Both the position numbers and the translations under genes were made by a program. A stretch of 64,000 bases of DNA from Serinicoccus kebangsaanensis. GTDB lineage: Bacteria; Actinomycetota; Actinomycetes; Actinomycetales; Dermatophilaceae. The notes beneath the pieces were generated by a model that was not told the origin of the DNA, ran no database searches, and saw only the letters and a program-made list of their open reading frames with translations. Each line of letters opens with the position of its first letter. Positions within the stretch are counted from its first letter, which is position 1. The stretch covers positions 124,001 to 188,000 of the forward strand of contig NZ_VSLG01000003.1 of assembly GCF_008919445.1 (NCBI RefSeq). Direction: 5' to 3'. Positions 32,574-42,131 of this stretch are shown one piece after another.

Positions 32574-33434
32574 TCAGGCCGCCTTCCGTCCGAGCCACAC
32601 GGCAGCAGCGATGAACGCCAGGACCCCGAGGGTCCAGGCGAACAACGCGTCCCCGGCCGGGCCGAAGCTGCCCAGCGTGTGCCCGCCGTGGTCGTTCCCG
32701 CCCTCCTCGATGCTCTTGAGGAAGGCGATCACGTCGCGCTTCTCCTCCGGGGTGATGTTCTGGTCGTTGAAGACCGGCATCGACTGGGGGCCGGTCAGCA
32801 TGGCCTCGTAGATGTGCTGCTCGTCGACCCCCATCAGGGTGGGGGCGTACTTGCCCCGCGTCAGGGCGCCACCCGTCCCCGACGAGTTGTGGCACATGGC
32901 GCAGTTGGTGCGGTAGACGGCACCACCGTTGTCGACGTCACCCTCGGCGTAGTCCAGCCACTGCTCCTCGGGCACGTCCGGCCCCGGTGCCAGGGAGTCC
33001 ACGTAGGCGGCGAGCGCCTCGATCTGCTCCTCCGAGAACTTCACCTGCGAGATGTTCCGCTCGGCCTGCACCCCCGGCGCCGGCAGCGGCATCCGCCCGG
33101 TGGCCACCTGGAAGTCGACCGAGGCGGCCCCGACCCCGTGCAGCGACGGGCCGTCGTTGCCGTTGCCCTCGCCGTTCGCGCCGTGGCAGGTGGCGCAGTT
33201 GCCGAGGAAGAGCTCCCGGCCCTCCGCGATCTCGTCCGCCGACGCGGACGCGCTGGAGGTCCCCGGCGACGCGGTCGGCTGCAGCGCGGCGTAGGCGGTG
33301 CCGGTGAAGGCCAGCCCCAGCAGGATCAGCACCAGCAGCGCCAGGGGGCTGCGGCGGCGGGCGGCGAGGAAACTCACGCGGCGGTCCTTCCGGGGTGCGG
33401 GGGCGGGATCGGGGTGGGTCGGCACGGGGGTCAC
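32574..33434 (-). CDS. qcrC: cytochrome bc1 complex di-haem cytochrome c subunit
   Basis: Di-haem cytochrome c of 286 residues that passes electrons directly from the Rieske protein to cytochrome oxidase, replacing soluble cytochrome c in actinobacteria. Two haem-binding motifs are present: CATCH (Cys80, Cys83, His84) and CAMCH (Cys178, Cys181, His182). An N-terminal hydrophobic segment (about 29-50) serves as signal or anchor, and a C-terminal membrane span lies near 262-282. The GTG start overlaps the ctaE stop (GTGA). Confidence 0.96.
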   Translation of the reverse strand: MTPVPTHPDPAPAPRKDRRVSFLAARRRSPLALLVLILLGLAFTGTAYAALQPTASPGTSSASASADEIAEGRELFLGNCATCHGANGEGNGNDGPSLHGVGAASVDFQVATGRMPLPAPGVQAERNISQVKFSEEQIEALAAYVDSLAPGPDVPEEQWLDYAEGDVDNGGAVYRTNCAMCHNSSGTGGALTRGKYAPTLMGVDEQHIYEAMLTGPQSMPVFNDQNITPEEKRDVIAFLKSIEEGGNDHGGHTLGSFGPAGDALFAWTLGVLAFIAAAVWLGRKAA

Positions 33435-34090
33435 CCGACCAGGTAGATCACGGCGAACAGCGCGATCCAGACGACGTCGACGAAGTGCCAGTAGTACGAG
33501 GTCACGACCGCACCCGTGGCCTGGGCATGGGTGTAGCGCTTCGCGGTGAAGCTCCGGCCGATGATGAGCAGGAAGGCGAGCAGACCGCCGGTCACGTGCA
33601 GGCCGTGGAAGCCGGTGGTGATGTAGAAGACCGAGCCGTAGGAGTCCGCTGTCGGGGTCAGCCCTTCACTGGTGAGGGTGGCGTACTCCCAGACCTGGCC
33701 GGCGATGAAGGTGGCGCCGAAGAGATAGGTGAGGACGTACCACTCGCGCATGCCCCAGCTCTTGACGTTGAGCAGGCTTCCGGTGCGGTGCGGGATGCCA
33801 CGCTCGGCCTGCCACACGCCGAGCTGGCACCACACCGAGGAGATGACCAGGATCATCGTGTTGATCGAGGCGAAGGTGATGTCGAGGTATTCCGTGCGAT
33901 CGGCCCACATGTCGGGCGAGACCGAGCGGATGGTGAAGTACATCGCGAACAGCCCGGCGAAGAACATGATCTCGCTCCCCAGCCAGACCATGGTGCCCAC
34001 GGCGACCATGTTGGGCCGCGTGGCCGGTCCGTGCGCCGTCGCATGGAACCGGTCAGCATCGCTCAGGGTTGCTGAAGGAGTCGTCGCCAC
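33431..34090 (-). CDS. ctaE: cytochrome c oxidase subunit III
   Basis: Membrane subunit of the aa3-type terminal oxidase, 219 residues with five predicted spans. Conserved features include [19 protein letters not shown], the [13 protein letters not shown] segment and the terminal [21 protein letters not shown]. It heads the ctaE-qcrCAB operon, the usual actinobacterial arrangement that links oxidase and bc1 genes. GTG at 34090 has a TAAGAT box six bases upstream, so the operon transcript is probably leaderless. The gene is divergent from the receiver-domain gene. Confidence 0.95.
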   Translation of the reverse strand: MATTPSATLSDADRFHATAHGPATRPNMVAVGTMVWLGSEIMFFAGLFAMYFTIRSVSPDMWADRTEYLDITFASINTMILVISSVWCQLGVWQAERGIPHRTGSLLNVKSWGMREWYVLTYLFGATFIAGQVWEYATLTSEGLTPTADSYGSVFYITTGFHGLHVTGGLLAFLLIIGRSFTAKRYTHAQATGAVVTSYYWHFVDVVWIALFAVIYLVG

Positions 34091-34096
34091 ATCCTC

Positions 34097-34102
34097 ATCT
34101 TA
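34097..34102 (-). promoter_or_regulatory. -10 box (TAAGAT) of the ctaE-qcrCAB operon, leaderless
   Basis: Minus-strand TAAGAT, close to the TATAAT ideal, ends six bases before GTG 34090. Confidence 0.6.
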
Positions 34103-34178
34103 GGCGAACTTGGGGTGCGGTCGCGCGCCCACCCCGCCGACCCGTCCGGCATGCTTTCTCCGACCGCCACCGCGTCGG

Positions 34179-34184
34179 TAGGAT
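34179..34184 (+). promoter_or_regulatory. -10 box (TAGGAT) of the receiver-domain gene, leaderless
   Basis: TAGGAT ends seven bases before ATG 34192. Confidence 0.55.
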
Positions 34185-34191
34185 CGGGCGC

Positions 34192-34611
34192 ATGAGTTCT
34201 GCTGCGGCCCCCTCGACCCCCACGGGCGCCACCACCTCCGTCTCGATCCTGCTCTACAGCAACGACCGCAGCGTGCGGGACGCGGTCCGGGTCGGCGTCG
34301 GCGAGCGACCGGCGGACGACGTCGTCGTCGAGCGCTGGATGGAGTGCGCCACGCCGGAGGTCACGCTGCTGGAGGCGGCCAGCGGCGACTACGACCTGCT
34401 CGTCCTGGACGGCGAGTCCCAGCCCTACGGCGGGATGGGGGTCTGCCGTCAGCTCAAGAACGAGCTCTTCGACTGCCCCCCGGTCCTGGTGCTCACCGGG
34501 CGTCCGGGCGACGGATGGCTGGCCGCCTGGTCCCAGGCCGACGCGGTGCTGGCCCGGCCGCTCGACGAGGCGCGCCTGACCGCCGCGATCGCGGATCTGG
34601 CCCGCCGGTGA
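34192..34611 (+). CDS. stand-alone response-regulator receiver-like protein
   Basis: A 139-residue protein with the alternating strand-helix pattern of a CheY-like receiver: SVSILLYSNDRSV, then DYDLLVLDGES with a possible phospho-acceptor Asp, then PPVLVLTGRPGDGW with the conserved Thr, then AVLARPLDEARL. The usual lysine before the last proline is Arg here, so normal phosphorylation chemistry may be impaired. There is no output domain. Its stop overlaps the trpD GTG start by four bases, an arrangement found in related actinobacteria. The role is unknown; it could be a protein-protein switch rather than a two-component regulator. Confidence 0.75.
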   Translation: MSSAAAPSTPTGATTSVSILLYSNDRSVRDAVRVGVGERPADDVVVERWMECATPEVTLLEAASGDYDLLVLDGESQPYGGMGVCRQLKNELFDCPPVLVLTGRPGDGWLAAWSQADAVLARPLDEARLTAAIADLARR

Positions 34612-35690
34612 CCGACGTCGCCGCGCAGGCGGGCGCGGCGCCGGTGAGTTGGCCCGATGTCCTCACCGCCCTGACCCGGGGGGACGACCTGTCGTCGGAG
34701 GTCGCGGCCTGGGCGATGGACCAGGTCATGTCCGGGGCGGCCAGCGACGCCCAGCTCGGCGGGTTCCTCATGGCGCTGCGGGGCAAGGGGGAGACCGCGC
34801 AGGAGATGGCCGGCCTGGCCGCGATGATGCTGCAGCACGCGCACCGCTTCCACGTGGACGGCCCGACCGCCGACATCGTCGGGACCGGTGGGGACCGGGC
34901 GATGACCGTCAACATCTCCACCATGTCGGCCGTCGTCATGGCGGCGGCCGGCGCCACCGTGGTCAAGCACGGCAACCGGGCCGCCTCCAGCCGCTCGGGG
35001 TCCGCCGACATGCTGGAGGCCCTCGGCGTGCGCCTGGACCTCAGCCCCGAGCGGGTCCAGGAGGTGGTCGAGGAGACCGGCATCACCTTCTGCTTCGCCC
35101 TGACCTTCCACCCCGCCATGCGGCACGCCGGCGCGGTCCGGCGTGAGCTCGGCATCGGCACGGCCTTCAACTTCCTCGGCCCGCTCACCAACCCGGCCCA
35201 GCCGAGGTATGCCGCGGTCGGCTGCGCGGACGCCCGGATGGCCCCGTTGATGGCCGAGGTCTTCGCCCGCCGCGGGACGCAGGCGGTGGTCTTCCGGGGC
35301 GACGACGGTCTGGACGAGGTCACCACGGCGACGACCAGCAGCCTGTGGTGGGCCGACGAGCACGGAGCCGTGCACCGGTGGTCGCTGGCACCGCAGGACC
35401 TGGGGCTGGAGCCGCACCCGCTCGAGGCGCTCCGCGGAGGCGACGCGGGGCACAACGCCGATGTCGCCCGCCGCCTCTTCGCCGGTGAGCGGGGCCCGGT
35501 CCGCGACGCCGTGCTCATGAATGCCGGCACCGCCCTGGCGCTCGTCGCCGCCGGCGAGTCCGGCGCCCACCCCCGGTCCGAGGGCCAGCTGCGCGAGGCC
35601 GTGCTCGACGGCATGGCTCGCGCCGCGGACGCGCTCGACGACGGCGGGGCGGCGCGGGTCGTCGAGCACTGGGTCAGCGCCAGCAGCTGA
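34608..35690 (+). CDS. trpD: anthranilate phosphoribosyltransferase
   Basis: Second step of tryptophan synthesis, joining anthranilate and PRPP. The 360-residue protein contains the PRPP loop DIVGTGGD, NISTMSAVVMAAAGATVVKHGNRAASSRSGSAD with the KHGNR motif, and RRELGIGTAFNFLGPLTNPA. GTG at 34608 overlaps the upstream stop (GTGA) and fixes the start, even though the open frame runs further back. Other trp genes are not in the window, so trpD is unlinked, as in mycobacteria (Rv2192c), where it also sits beside ctaE. Confidence 0.95.
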   Translation: MTDVAAQAGAAPVSWPDVLTALTRGDDLSSEVAAWAMDQVMSGAASDAQLGGFLMALRGKGETAQEMAGLAAMMLQHAHRFHVDGPTADIVGTGGDRAMTVNISTMSAVVMAAAGATVVKHGNRAASSRSGSADMLEALGVRLDLSPERVQEVVEETGITFCFALTFHPAMRHAGAVRRELGIGTAFNFLGPLTNPAQPRYAAVGCADARMAPLMAEVFARRGTQAVVFRGDDGLDEVTTATTSSLWWADEHGAVHRWSLAPQDLGLEPHPLEALRGGDAGHNADVARRLFAGERGPVRDAVLMNAGTALALVAAGESGAHPRSEGQLREAVLDGMARAADALDDGGAARVVEHWVSASS

Positions 35691-35701
35691 GACCCGCACG
35701 G

Positions 35702-35707
35702 TAGCGT
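35702..35707 (+). promoter_or_regulatory. -10 box (TAGCGT) of the quinone oxidoreductase gene, leaderless
   Basis: TAGCGT ends seven bases before ATG 35715. Confidence 0.55.
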
Positions 35708-35714
35708 CGCCACC

Positions 35715-36686
35715 ATGCGCGCGATCATCGTGGAACAGACCGGCGGGCCGGAGGCCCTCACCCTCGTGGAGCGCCCCACGCCCGAGCCCGGACCGGGGCA
35801 GGCCCTCGTCGACGTCTCCGCAGGCGGCGTCAACTTCATCGACATCTACCAGCGCAGCGGCGCCTACCCGCTGCCCACACCCTTCGTGCTGGGCAGCGAG
35901 GGGGCGGGCGTCGTCCGCGCCCTGGGCGAGGACACCTCCGGGGTGTCGGTCGGGGACCGGGTGGCCTGGGCGATGGCCCCTGGCACCGGCTACACCGACC
36001 AGGCGGTGGTCGACACGGACCGGCTGGTGCACGTGCCGGCCGAGGTGGAGCTGGAGACCGCCGCCGCCGTGATGCTGCAGGGCCTGACGGCGCACTACCT
36101 GGCCCGGACCACCTTCCCCGCCGCACCGGGGCATACCGCCCTGGTCACCGCCGCCGCCGGAGGGGTCGGCCTGCTGCTGACGCAGCTGCTGCACCGCGCA
36201 GGGGTGCGCGTCATCGGCACCGTCGGCTCGCCGCAGAAGGCGACCCTTGCCGAGGAGGCCGGTGCCGACGAGGTGGTGCTCTACCGCGACGCGGACCTGG
36301 TCGACCGGGTGCGGGAGCTCACCGACGGGGAGGGGGTGCACGTCGTCTACGACGGCGTCGGCAAGGACACCTTCGCGGCTGGCCTGGAGCTGCTCCGGCC
36401 ACGCGGGATGATGGTGCTCTTCGGTGCGGCCAGCGGCCCGGTGCCTCCCCTCGACCCGCAGCTGCTCAACCAGCAGGGCTCGCTGTTCCTCACCCGCCCG
36501 ACGCTGGCGCACTACGTGGCGGACCGTGCCGAGCTGACGGCTCGCGCCGACGACGTCCTGCACCTCGTGGCCGCCGGCGACCTCGACGTGCGGATCTCGG
36601 GTCGCTACCCGCTCGCACAGGCGCGGCAGGCGCACGAGGACCTCGAGGGTGGCGGCACCACCGGCAAGCTCGTCCTGGTGCCGTGA
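35715..36686 (+). CDS. NADPH:quinone oxidoreductase (zinc-free MDR family)
   Basis: Medium-chain dehydrogenase/reductase of 323 residues related to zeta-crystallin and QorA. The N-terminal catalytic fold contains VNFIDIYQRSGAYPLPTPFVLGSEGAGVV. The Rossmann fold has AAAGGVGLLLTQLL for the dinucleotide, then GTVGSPQKATLAEEAGADEV. No structural-zinc cysteine cluster is present. It reduces quinones or alpha,beta-unsaturated carbonyls with NADPH; the natural substrate is not known. It lies alone between trpD and the convergent ctaC-ctaD-ctaF operon, with its own leaderless -10 box. Confidence 0.92.
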   Translation: MRAIIVEQTGGPEALTLVERPTPEPGPGQALVDVSAGGVNFIDIYQRSGAYPLPTPFVLGSEGAGVVRALGEDTSGVSVGDRVAWAMAPGTGYTDQAVVDTDRLVHVPAEVELETAAAVMLQGLTAHYLARTTFPAAPGHTALVTAAAGGVGLLLTQLLHRAGVRVIGTVGSPQKATLAEEAGADEVVLYRDADLVDRVRELTDGEGVHVVYDGVGKDTFAAGLELLRPRGMMVLFGAASGPVPPLDPQLLNQQGSLFLTRPTLAHYVADRAELTARADDVLHLVAAGDLDVRISGRYPLAQARQAHEDLEGGGTTGKLVLVP

Positions 36687-36696
36687 GGGTGCTGCG

Positions 36697-37098
36697 TCAG
36701 ACCGCCTTCTCGCCCCGGAAGAACTCGAAGGTCCACCCGAGGATCGAGATCACGAGGAAGGGCGCGGCGCAGATCAGCAGCCACCATCCCACGGCGAGAC
36801 CGAGGGCGACGGCGGCGATCGACAGACCCAGCCAGAGCGGCCACCACGAGTAGGGCGCGAAGTGGCCGTAGTCACCAGAGAGGTCGGCGATCTCGCCCTC
36901 GAGGTCGTCCTCGGGCCGGCGGTCGGTCTTGCGGCCGGTGATCCAGAGGTAGAACGCGATGAACGCCGAGAAGATCGTCGTCAGCAGCAGGCCGACGATG
37001 CCGACCCACTCCCGCGGCTCGGTGAAGTAGGCGTACAGCCCGGTCGCCAGGGCGAAGAACGGGACGAGGTATCCGAAAATCTTGACCTCGGTGCGCAT
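36697..37098 (-). CDS. ctaF: cytochrome c oxidase subunit 4 (actinobacterial CtaF)
   Basis: Accessory membrane subunit of the aa3 oxidase, 133 residues with four predicted spans in two pairs (about 7-27, 32-55, 88-106, 108-127). The sequence [20 protein letters not shown] and the later HFAPYSWWPLWLGL match the actinobacterial subunit 4 family. ATG at 37098 overlaps the ctaD stop (ATGA) and so is fixed. It is the last gene of the leftward ctaC-ctaD-ctaF operon. The mycobacterial homologue is Rv2199c. Confidence 0.93.
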   Translation of the reverse strand: MRTEVKIFGYLVPFFALATGLYAYFTEPREWVGIVGLLLTTIFSAFIAFYLWITGRKTDRRPEDDLEGEIADLSGDYGHFAPYSWWPLWLGLSIAAVALGLAVGWWLLICAAPFLVISILGWTFEFFRGEKAV

Positions 37099-38873
37099 CA
37101 GCCGCGCTCCTTCCCGGTGTAGCCGCCGGAGTCGGTCCCGACCCGGCCGTCCGGGTCGGTGTCCGGACCTCCGAGCAGCTTCTCGGCGACGCCCTTGTCC
37201 GGCTCGGGCGACTCCAGCGTGCCGATCTCCGGGTGGTACAGGTCGAAGGCGGCCCGCTCGGAGCGGATCCGCGGCAGCGAGTCGAAGTTGTGCCGCGGCG
37301 GCGGGCAGGAGGTCGCCCACTCCAGTGACATCCCCCAGCCCCACGGGTCGTTGCTCGTGACCTTGGGCGTGCGGAAGCTCTTCCAGACGGCGTAGAAGAA
37401 CGGCAGCATCGAGGCCGCGAGCAGGAAGGAGGAGATGGTGGACAGCTGGTTCATCCAGGTGATGCCGTCCTCGGGGAGGTAGTCGGCGTAGCGCCGCGGC
37501 ATGACCTTCACGCCCAGCCAGTGCTGGATGAGGAAGGTCCCGTGGAAGCCCACGAACAGCATCCAGAAGTGGACCTTGCCCCACTTCTCGTCGAGCATGT
37601 GGCCGGTGAGCTTGGGCCACCAGAAGTAGTAGCCGGCGAACATCGCGAAGACCACGGTCCCGAAGACGACGTAGTGGAAGTGCGCCACCACGAAGTAGGT
37701 GTCCGAGACGTGGAAGTCCAGTGCCGGGCTGGCCAGGATGATCCCGGTGAGGCCGCCGAAGAGGAAGGTGACCAGGAAGCCCACGGCCCACAGCATGGGC
37801 GTGTCCATCTTGATCGAGCCCTTCCACATGGTCCCGATCCAGTTGAAGAACTTCACCCCGGTCGGCACCGCGATGAGCATGGTCATGATCGCGAAGAACT
37901 CGAGCAGCACCGCCCCGGTGGCATACATGTGGTGCGCCCACACCGTGACGGAGAGGGCGGCGATCGCCATGGTCGCCATCACCAGCGTCTTGTAGCCGAA
38001 CAGCGGCTTGCGGGAGAAGACCGGGATGACCTCGGAGATGATGCCGAAGAACGGCAGCGCGATGATGTAGACCTCGGGGTGGCCGAAGAACCAGAAGAGG
38101 TGCTGCCACAGCATCGCCCCACCGTGCTCGGGGTCGTAGATGTGCCAGCCGAAGATGCGGTCGGTCGCCATCCCGAAGAACGCGGCCGCGAGGACGGGGA
38201 ACGCGACCAGCACGAGGATCGAGGTGACCAGCACCGTCCAGGTGAAGATCGGGACCCGGAACATCGTCATGCCGGGGGCGCGCATGCAGACGATGGTGGT
38301 GATGAAGTTGACGGCGCCGAAGATCGTCGCGAAACCGCTGACGGCCAGACCCACGACCCACAGGTCGCCGCCGAGGCCCGGGCTGTGCGTCGGCCCCGCG
38401 AGCGGCTGGTAGGCGAACCAGCCGAAGCTCGCGGCGCCGCTCGGCGTGAGGAACCCGCCGACCGCGATGAGGCTGCCGAAGAGGAACATCCAGAACGCCA
38501 GCATGTTCAGCCGCGGGAAGGCGACGTCGGGCGACCCGATCTGCAGCGGCACCAGGGCGTTGGCGAAGCCGGCGAAGAGCGGGGTCGCGAACATCAGCAG
38601 CATCACCGTGCCGTGCATGGTGAACATCTGGTTGTAGATCTCGGGGTTGTCCACGACCTGCAGGCCGGGGACGAAGAGCTCGGCGCGGATGACCAGGGCC
38701 ATCAGCCCGCCGAGGATGAACCACCCCATGGTGGCGACGAAGTAGAGGTTGCCGATCACCTTGTGGTCGGTCGTGGTGAGCACCCGCACCGCGTTGCGGA
38801 CGAAGGAGCTGCGCTCCGGCATGGGCTGCACCGGTGTCCCGGTGGCGGCCGTGCGCTCCGTGGTGATGGCCAT
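37098..38873 (-). CDS. ctaD: cytochrome c oxidase subunit I
   Basis: Catalytic haem-copper subunit of the aa3 oxidase, 591 residues with twelve membrane spans. The low-spin haem ligand is in [13 protein letters not shown]. The haem a3-CuB site is visible in FFGHPEVYI (His and the cross-linked Tyr) and in [11 protein letters not shown] (paired His), and VAHFHYVVF supplies the further haem ligands. Proton-channel residues also appear conserved. ATG at 38873 shares one base with the ctaC stop (TGATG). In M. tuberculosis ctaD is located elsewhere (Rv3043c), so its joining to ctaC here is the Micrococcales-like layout. Confidence 0.96.
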   Translation of the reverse strand: MAITTERTAATGTPVQPMPERSSFVRNAVRVLTTTDHKVIGNLYFVATMGWFILGGLMALVIRAELFVPGLQVVDNPEIYNQMFTMHGTVMLLMFATPLFAGFANALVPLQIGSPDVAFPRLNMLAFWMFLFGSLIAVGGFLTPSGAASFGWFAYQPLAGPTHSPGLGGDLWVVGLAVSGFATIFGAVNFITTIVCMRAPGMTMFRVPIFTWTVLVTSILVLVAFPVLAAAFFGMATDRIFGWHIYDPEHGGAMLWQHLFWFFGHPEVYIIALPFFGIISEVIPVFSRKPLFGYKTLVMATMAIAALSVTVWAHHMYATGAVLLEFFAIMTMLIAVPTGVKFFNWIGTMWKGSIKMDTPMLWAVGFLVTFLFGGLTGIILASPALDFHVSDTYFVVAHFHYVVFGTVVFAMFAGYYFWWPKLTGHMLDEKWGKVHFWMLFVGFHGTFLIQHWLGVKVMPRRYADYLPEDGITWMNQLSTISSFLLAASMLPFFYAVWKSFRTPKVTSNDPWGWGMSLEWATSCPPPRHNFDSLPRIRSERAAFDLYHPEIGTLESPEPDKGVAEKLLGGPDTDPDGRVGTDSGGYTGKERG

Positions 38874-39763
38874 CAGTTCTCCACTCCCTCGGGCAGCTTG
38901 TCCTGCTGGTCCGGCTGCAGCTCGTAGAGGTCGAGGTCGGGACCCAGCTGGCCGGTGTTGCCCGACTCCTCCAGGTCGGCGATGAAGGTGTCGTACTCCT
39001 CCTGGGACACCACCTCGACCTGGAACAGCATCTCGGAGTGGTAGGCGCCGCACAGCTCGGCGCACTTGCCGGCGAAGGTGCCCTCCTCGGTGGTCGTCAC
39101 CTGGAAGATGTTGACCCGTCCGGGCACCATGTCCATCTTCTGCAGGAAGTTCACCACCCAGAACGAGTGGATGACGTCGCGCGAGGTCAGCACGAACTCG
39201 ACGCGGCTGTCCACCGGCAGCACCAGCGTCGGCAACGTGTCGGGGACCCCCTCCTGCCCGTCGTTGAGGTCCCCCGCCTGCTCGCCGGAGACGAAGACCT
39301 GCTCCTCGACGTAGTTGAAGTCCCAGCTCCACTTCTTGCCGACCACGTTCACGACGACGTCCGGCTCGGGCTCGGTGTCGAGCATGGCGTTCTGCAGGTT
39401 CACCGTCTGCCCGAACATCGCGGCGACCATGAAGATCGGCACGACGGTGTAGAGGATCTCGAAGGGCACGTGGTAGCGGAACTGCACCGGCACCTCGTCC
39501 TCGCTGCGGCGCCGGTAGGCGAAGACCGCCCAGAGGATGAGGAACCACACGACGACACCGACGGCCAGCGCGGCGATCCAGGTGGCGTTCCAGAAGCCGA
39601 CGACGTCGGCGCCCACCTCGGTGGCCGGCTCGGGCAGGTAGCCCCGGGTCAACGACTCGCCGCAGCCGGACAGGGCCACGACGCCCGCCCCGGCGGCGAC
39701 CGCCGCCCCGATCCTGCGGGGCAGGGGCAGGGTCTGGGCCCCCCTCTCCTCACGCCGTTGCAC
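38873..39763 (-). CDS. ctaC: cytochrome c oxidase subunit II (lipoprotein)
   Basis: CuA-containing subunit, 296 residues. A lipobox (VVALSGC, Cys34) indicates a lipid-anchored N-terminus. Two membrane spans follow (about 54-82 and 100-122), then the periplasmic-type CuA domain with His199, Cys234, Glu236, Cys238, His242 and Met245 ([12 protein letters not shown]). An insertion rich in Asp, Glu and Gly (about 160-176) is typical of actinobacterial homologues and contacts QcrC in supercomplex structures. The GTG start at 39763 is preceded by AAGAGGTGG. It heads ctaC-ctaD-ctaF. Confidence 0.96.
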   Translation of the reverse strand: MQRREERGAQTLPLPRRIGAAVAAGAGVVALSGCGESLTRGYLPEPATEVGADVVGFWNATWIAALAVGVVVWFLILWAVFAYRRRSEDEVPVQFRYHVPFEILYTVVPIFMVAAMFGQTVNLQNAMLDTEPEPDVVVNVVGKKWSWDFNYVEEQVFVSGEQAGDLNDGQEGVPDTLPTLVLPVDSRVEFVLTSRDVIHSFWVVNFLQKMDMVPGRVNIFQVTTTEEGTFAGKCAELCGAYHSEMLFQVEVVSQEEYDTFIADLEESGNTGQLGPDLDLYELQPDQQDKLPEGVEN

Positions 39764-39816
39764 AGATCCACCTCTTGCTGCTGGGACGGACGGGCATCAC
39801 GGTGAACACTCTACCC

Positions 39817-40605
39817 TCATCGTCCCCCGCGGGCCGCTGCCCCGGGGGGTATGCCGCGCCACCGGCGGGGTGGCTCCTCACCGCACGTTTCGCGGACCAG
39901 ACCCAGGTAGGTCTCGCGGTCGAGAGCCTGCACGCCGAGCGAGGCCAGGTGGGGCGTCTGCCACTGCGCGTCCAGGACCCAGGGTCGACCGTCCTCGGAG
40001 AGCAGGTCCACCAGCCCGGACAGCGCGGCCTTGGACGCGCCCGGCACGCGGTGGAACATCGACTCACCGGCGAAGAGGCGACCCAGCGCCAGGCCGTACA
40101 CCCCGCCGACCAGCTCCTCGTCGCTCCAGACCTCCACCGAGTGGGCCCACCCCAGGTCGTGCAGCCGCCGGTAGGCCAGGGCGATCTCGGAGGTGATCCA
40201 GCCGCCCTCCCGGTCGGGGTCCGCGCACCCGGCGACCACCGCGTCGAAGGCACGATCCACGGTGAGGCTCCAGTGCCGCATCGCGCGACGCGCCGAGCGG
40301 CTGAGGCGGAACTGACCGGGCAGCAGCACGCCCCGTGGATCCGGCGACCACCAGCCGATCGGCTCCGAGCCGCCCTCCCCCAGCCCCATGGGGAAGATCC
40401 CGGCGCGGTAGGCCGCGAGGATGGTGCCGGGCTCGAGGTCGGCACCGATGCCGATGAGGTCCTCACCCGGCTCCGCCCCCGCCGTCGTGAGCTCCCAGAC
40501 GGTCGGGGGCGGTTCTACGGGTCCGGGCGCGCGCGCCTCCTGCTCCGCGAGGACGGGCTCGCCGCCCTGGCGGTCTCGCGGGATCAGCTGAAGCTGTCCC
40601 CGCAC
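39817..40605 (-). CDS. aat: leucyl/phenylalanyl-tRNA-protein transferase
   Basis: Transfers Leu or Phe from tRNA to N-terminal Arg or Lys, marking proteins for ClpS/ClpAP. Core motifs are GIGADLEPGTILAAYRAGIFPMG, IGWWSPDPRGVL, WITSEIALAYRRLHDLGWAHSVEVW and FAGESMFHRVPGASKAAL. The start is unusual: between the end of erpA and the first motif there is no ATG, GTG or TTG in frame. The nearest is GTG at 40605, inside the last codons of erpA, so the genes would overlap by 22 bases. A CTG at the erpA stop or another non-standard start is possible. GCAGGAGG lies in the right area for an unconventional start about 20 codons further on. Confidence 0.88.
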   Translation of the reverse strand: MRGQLQLIPRDRQGGEPVLAEQEARAPGPVEPPPTVWELTTAGAEPGEDLIGIGADLEPGTILAAYRAGIFPMGLGEGGSEPIGWWSPDPRGVLLPGQFRLSRSARRAMRHWSLTVDRAFDAVVAGCADPDREGGWITSEIALAYRRLHDLGWAHSVEVWSDEELVGGVYGLALGRLFAGESMFHRVPGASKAALSGLVDLLSEDGRPWVLDAQWQTPHLASLGVQALDRETYLGLVRETCGEEPPRRWRGIPPGAAARGGR

Positions 40606-40934
40606 GCGCAGGAACTGCCCGCGTTGGGGTTGTCGATGGTGAAGCCCTGCTTCTCGATCGTGTCGGCGAAGTCGATGGAGGCCCCGTCGAGGTAGGGGGC
40701 GCTCATCCGGTCCACGACGACCTCGACCCCGTCGAACTCCGCGACCAGGTCGCCGTCGAGGGTGCGCTCGTCGAAGTACAGCTGGTAGATCAGCCCGGAG
40801 CAACCGCCGGGCTGGACCCCGATGCGCAGCCGCAGGTCGTCGCGGCCCTCCTGCTCGAGCAGGCTCTTCACCTTGCCGGCGGCGAGGTCGGTCAGGGTGA
40901 CGCCGTGCGCCTGGGTCGTCTGGGTCTCGGTCAT
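40584..40934 (-). CDS. erpA: iron-sulfur cluster insertion protein (A-type carrier)
   Basis: Delivers Fe-S clusters to target enzymes such as lipoyl synthase. The 116-residue protein has the three invariant cysteines of A-type carriers: Cys45 in QPGGCSGLIY and Cys109/Cys111 in SSCACGDSF. ATG at 40934 is chosen over a longer frame because AGGAGAGG lies upstream and homologues begin here. The same gene is placed next to glycerate kinase and DUF3043 in mycobacteria (Rv2204c, Rv2205c, Rv2206). IscA is the closest alternative name. Confidence 0.93.
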   Translation of the reverse strand: MTETQTTQAHGVTLTDLAAGKVKSLLEQEGRDDLRLRIGVQPGGCSGLIYQLYFDERTLDGDLVAEFDGVEVVVDRMSAPYLDGASIDFADTIEKQGFTIDNPNAGSSCACGDSFS

Positions 40935-41019
40935 GCGCCGCAGGTCCTCTCCTGAAGGGAAGTCGTGCACGGGGAACGTCGGCCGGGGCCGGTCCTGTTC
41001 CCGTCCTCACCAGGGTACG

Positions 41020-42123
41020 TCACGACCGGGTGCCCGGCGTCCAGGTGCGGGCGACCCGGGCGGCCAGCGCGCCGAGGTCCTCCTCCCCCCGCGCGGCGTA
41101 GGACCCGCTGACGCCGAGCGACATCCCCTCCCGCCGCCCGACGGCCACCTCGCGGGCGAGCACCAGCGTCGGGGCGGCGACCTCGGCCGCCGCCCGCGCG
41201 GTGTCGGCGACCACGCCGTCGTGCACCGTGGTGTAGTCGTAGACGTCGGTGACCAGCACCACCAGGGCACCCACGAGCCGCGGCCGCACCCCGAACTCGT
41301 CCAGCAGCAGCCGGGCACCGGTGTCGGTCCGCGCACCCAGCAGCTGCAGCGCGTAGCCGACGCCCCCGCCCGTCCCGGAGCCGGGCGAGCGCTCGGGTCG
41401 TCGCGGCAGCCCGGTGAGCAGGTCCCGCGGCGGCGGGAGGACGGCGTTGACGCGGTCGCTCAGCCCGCCCAGCTCGGTCTCGAGGCGTTGCGTGACCTCA
41501 GGGGCCACGCCGTGCTCACCCAGGGAGGCGCTGGCCCCGTGGAAGCCCAGCAGGGAGGCCTCCGTGGTGGTCGCGAGCACCAGCTCGACGTCGGTCCAGT
41601 CCCGCCGCACCTCGGCGAGACGGCTCAGGTCGGCTCCGGCGCCCAGCGCGGCCAGGAGGCCCACGCCGCCGTCGTGGCTCGCGGCCGGGCCGACCCCGAC
41701 GACGATCCGCTGCGCGCCGAGCTCGGTCGCGCGCAGCAGCAGCTCCCCCACCCCCGCGCTGCTCAGCCCGGCCGGGTCGGCCAGCCTCGCCTCGTCCACG
41801 AGGTGGCGACCTGCCACCTGCGCCGCGTCGAGGTATGCCGTCGTCCCCCGGTCCGCGCGCACGAGCGTGATCGCCGCAGGGACCTCGGGCCCGCTCGGTC
41901 CCGGCACGAGGACCGGGTGCGTGGTGGCCGGCGCGCCGGTCGCCGTGGCCCGCTCCGCGACGACGGCCGCGAACCCGGGCCCGCCGTCGTGCGACAGGTG
42001 CGGCTCCACCGCCACGTGCGGTGCGGTGGTCGACCAGCCCCGCGCGACCTGGTCCTGGGTCCCCGCCGGCAGCCGGTCCCCGGACCGGTCGGCGACGACG
42101 ACGACGCGTGCGGCGGAGGGCAT
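41020..42123 (-). CDS. glycerate kinase family protein
   Basis: A 367-residue protein resembling glycerate 2-kinase (GlxK type). Recognisable pieces are AATTHPV-like substrate segment, RADRGTTAYLDAA, the glycine-rich VGVGPAASHDGGVGLLAALGA loop, GTGGGVGYALQLLGA and the terminal VARTWT region. It is more divergent than typical GlxK; the long hydrophilic stretches suggest relaxed constraint or a different substrate. Mycobacterial Rv2205c has the same location between erpA and DUF3043. ATG at 42123 follows the trpS stop by a short gap, so both may be in one leftward unit. Conserved catalytic residues should be compared before calling it active. Confidence 0.72.
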   Translation of the reverse strand: MPSAARVVVVADRSGDRLPAGTQDQVARGWSTTAPHVAVEPHLSHDGGPGFAAVVAERATATGAPATTHPVLVPGPSGPEVPAAITLVRADRGTTAYLDAAQVAGRHLVDEARLADPAGLSSAGVGELLLRATELGAQRIVVGVGPAASHDGGVGLLAALGAGADLSRLAEVRRDWTDVELVLATTTEASLLGFHGASASLGEHGVAPEVTQRLETELGGLSDRVNAVLPPPRDLLTGLPRRPERSPGSGTGGGVGYALQLLGARTDTGARLLLDEFGVRPRLVGALVVLVTDVYDYTTVHDGVVADTARAAAEVAAPTLVLAREVAVGRREGMSLGVSGSYAARGEEDLGALAARVARTWTPGTRS

Positions 42124-42131
42124 ACCGTCGC

